From Ferrovibrio sp036381655 (lineage in GTDB: Bacteria > Pseudomonadota > Alphaproteobacteria > Ferrovibrionales > Ferrovibrionaceae), in contig NZ_DASVCJ010000065.1 of assembly GCF_036381655.1 (NCBI RefSeq), positions 1 through 64,000 on the forward strand: 64,000 nucleotides of DNA, in the 5' to 3' direction. The first letter of the stretch is position 1. Each line of letters opens with the position of its first letter. Position numbers and translations under genes: made by a program. The notes beneath the pieces were generated by a model. That model was not told the DNA's origin. It ran no database searches and saw nothing but the letters and a program-made list of their open reading frames with translations. Of this stretch, positions 62,380 to 64,000 are shown piece by piece.

Positions 62380-63498
62380 CTAGAAAAGGCTGCCTTGCCG
62401 CTCGTCCCGGTCGGATTTTCCCGGCAGCACGAAAAGATCGCTGCGCGTCGGCAGACGCCGCTTGTTGAAACCGAGCCTGCTGCAGGCCAGCTTGAAACGC
62501 TGCGCGATCAAATCGGCATAAGGTCCCTCGCCGCGCATGCGGTTGCCGAATTGCGGCACGTAATCGGCACCGCCGCGCGCCTCGCGCACCATTTTCATCA
62601 CCCGCGCGGCGCGGTCGGGATAATGCTCCTGCAGCCATTCGCGCCAGATCTCCTTGAGCTCCAGCGGCAGGCGCAGCAGCACGAACCCCGCCTCGCGCGC
62701 GCCGGCGTCATAGGCCGCCTCGAGGATGCGCTCCAGCTCCATGTCGTTGAGCTGCGGGATCATCGGCGCCGGCATCACGCCGCAGGGAATGCCGGCCTCG
62801 TTGAGCAGCCTGATGGCTTCCAGCCGCTTCGGCGGCGTGGATGCCCGCGGCTCCATCGCGCGGGCGAGCTTGCGGTCCAGAGTGGTGACCGAGACATGGA
62901 CCTTCACCAGATTGAGCCGGGCCATTTCCGACAGGATGTCGATGTCGCGGGTGATCAGGAAATTCTTGGTCACGATGCCGAGCGGATGGCGCGTCTCGAG
63001 CAGCACTTCGAGGATGCTGCGGGTGATCTTCAACTCGCGCTCGACGGGCTGATAGGGATCGGTATTGGTGCCCATCGAAAGCACGGCCGGCTTGTAGCTC
63101 CTGGCCGCAAGTTCCTTGCGCAGCAATTGCGCGGCATTGCGCTTGACAACGATCTGGGTTTCGAAATCCAGCCCCGGCGAAAAACCGAGATAGGCATGCG
63201 TCGGCCGCGCGAAACAATAGACGCAGCCATGCTCGCAGCCGCGATAGGGGTTGATCGAGCGGTCGAAGGGGACGTCGGGCGACTTGTTCCAGGCGATGAT
63301 GCTGCGGCTGGTATCCTCATGCAGCACAGTCCTGAGCGGCTCGGCCTCCTCCAGATTGCCCCAGCCGTCGTCCTCGCGCTGGCGCCGTTCGGCTTCGTAA
63401 CGGTTGGTGGCATTGTTGATCGCGCCGCGGCCATGCCGGGCATCGGGATGGGCATGGTCGGCGGCAGTCGAAATCGTCCTCGGAGTCAGCTTGCTCAT
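62380..63498 (-). CDS. PA0069-family radical SAM protein (SplB-like)
   Basis: A 372-residue radical SAM enzyme. INPYRGCEHGCVYCFARPTHAYLG holds the CxxxCxxC iron-sulfur motif near residue 90. SMGTNTDPYQPVERELKITRSILEVL is the conserved substrate/SAM-binding text of this spore photoproduct lyase-like family. I chose the ATG at 63498 with GAGG upstream. Function is unknown; the family is found mostly in proteobacteria outside spore formers. Confidence 0.93.
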   Translation of the reverse strand: MSKLTPRTISTAADHAHPDARHGRGAINNATNRYEAERRQREDDGWGNLEEAEPLRTVLHEDTSRSIIAWNKSPDVPFDRSINPYRGCEHGCVYCFARPTHAYLGFSPGLDFETQIVVKRNAAQLLRKELAARSYKPAVLSMGTNTDPYQPVERELKITRSILEVLLETRHPLGIVTKNFLITRDIDILSEMARLNLVKVHVSVTTLDRKLARAMEPRASTPPKRLEAIRLLNEAGIPCGVMPAPMIPQLNDMELERILEAAYDAGAREAGFVLLRLPLELKEIWREWLQEHYPDRAARVMKMVREARGGADYVPQFGNRMRGEGPYADLIAQRFKLACSRLGFNKRRLPTRSDLFVLPGKSDRDERQGSLF

Positions 63499-63580
63499 GG
63501 CGTCCTCACCGGCCGCCATCATACAGGACTATAAGAACATTTCAAGAAACAAGAACGTCGAGAGAACTGCGAAAAATGGA

Positions 63581-64000
63581 TTAAAGCTCGATATTGTAGC
63601 GTATGAAGGGCGCGCGCTTGGCGACCCGCTCGTAAAGCCGACGGGCCGGGCCGTTGAACTCCTCGGTCTGCCAATAGAGCACCGCGGCTCCCTTGGCGCG
63701 GCTGATCTCGGCGACCGCCGCGATCAGGCGGCGGCCGATCCGCTTGCCGCGCGCCTCGGGCACCACGAAAAGATCCTGCAGATAGACATTGCCGCCGACA
63801 TTCCAGGTAGAGGCGTGATGCAGATACTGCACCAGCCCAAGCGCCCGGCCGCCCGCTTCTATGGCCAGCAGACCCTCGATCGGGTCAGCGGGATCGAGCA
63901 GGCGTTTCCAGGTGAATTCGGTGGCCTCCTGCGGCACGGTCTTTTCATAGAAAGCGAGATAGCCGAACCACAGCGGCTCCCAGGAGGCACGGTCGCTCGC
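63581..64000 (-). CDS. GNAT-family N-acetyltransferase, partial
   Basis: The frame is open at the right edge, so the N-terminus is missing (139 residues visible, beginning ASDRASWEPLWFGYLAFYE). The acetyl-CoA-binding motif is VYLQDLFVVPEARGKRIGRRLIAAV, followed by the ALYWQTEEFNGPARRLYERV-type C-terminal helix. The internal GTG at 63937 is probably not the start because the upstream text fits the family. Substrate unknown. Confidence 0.93.
   Translation of the reverse strand, partial: ASDRASWEPLWFGYLAFYEKTVPQEATEFTWKRLLDPADPIEGLLAIEAGGRALGLVQYLHHASTWNVGGNVYLQDLFVVPEARGKRIGRRLIAAVAEISRAKGAAVLYWQTEEFNGPARRLYERVAKRAPFIRYNIEL

Overview
The window reads as a high-GC chromosomal segment of an alphaproteobacterium, most likely of the Rhodospirillales type. 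Support comes from the gene order carA-carB-greA, the order yqeY-dnaG-rpoD-tRNA, an FNR/FnrN-type regulator next to a cbb3 oxidase gene, a short-chain-fatty-acyl type XRE regulator, and several class III nucleotide cyclases. I see no insertion sequence, prophage, rRNA or CRISPR array. Coding density is high, and the only long gene-poor stretch is 14936-15730.

Layout. 1-4845 is a low-oxygen block: the start of a fused cbb3 oxidase gene (ccoN-ccoO, cut by the left edge), a DUF2189 membrane protein, a TauE/SafE-like membrane protein, a hemerythrin-like protein and an FNR regulator. Near-perfect FNR boxes lie in two of its intergenic gaps. 4910-9701 is a branched-chain amino acid/amide ABC transporter (livF, a livM-livG fusion, livH, binding protein), divergent from an XRE/DUF2083 regulator. 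9891-14935 holds that regulator, a lone receiver-domain protein, a small membrane protein and a 906-residue solute-symporter/histidine-kinase hybrid, which looks like a CrbS/CbrA-type carboxylate-sensing module. A tRNA-Arg, a coiled-coil lipoprotein and a frameshifted ynfA follow, then a peptide-binding protein paired with a P1-family (DmpA-like) peptidase.

20307-30796 is the most unusual region. A divergent pair of gene groups encodes a methyltransferase, a cyclic-nucleotide-binding protein and a large ABC exporter whose ATPase motifs are all degenerate on one side. On the other side are two MurG-like and two GT4 glycosyltransferases, a histidine phosphatase, a polysaccharide-deacetylase-like protein and a small membrane protein, tightly packed or overlapping. 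I infer an undescribed glycan or glycolipid assembly/export system. 30790-36803 is a complete peptide ABC importer (fused ATPase, binding protein, two permeases).

36800-42351 has a membrane nucleotide cyclase, a methyltransferase, a metallo-beta-lactamase-fold hydrolase, an enoyl-CoA-hydratase-like protein, an OmpR-type regulator and an alpha/beta hydrolase. 42379-52239 is housekeeping: greA, carB, carA (with a terminator-like hairpin in its leader), yqeY, dnaG, rpoD and tRNA-Ile(CAU). 52353-64000 has a second cyclase, three small membrane proteins, an acetate-type symporter with its DUF4212 small subunit, divergent exonuclease and CBS/DUF294 genes, an MmcQ/YjbR protein, a third cyclase, two small orphan genes, a radical SAM protein and a GNAT acetyltransferase cut by the right edge.

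Two themes connect the genes: oxygen control by the encoded FNR through TTGAY-N4-RTCAA boxes, and cyclic nucleotide signalling (three cyclases and one cNMP-binding protein). All functional assignments come from reading protein motifs by eye; no database search was run.
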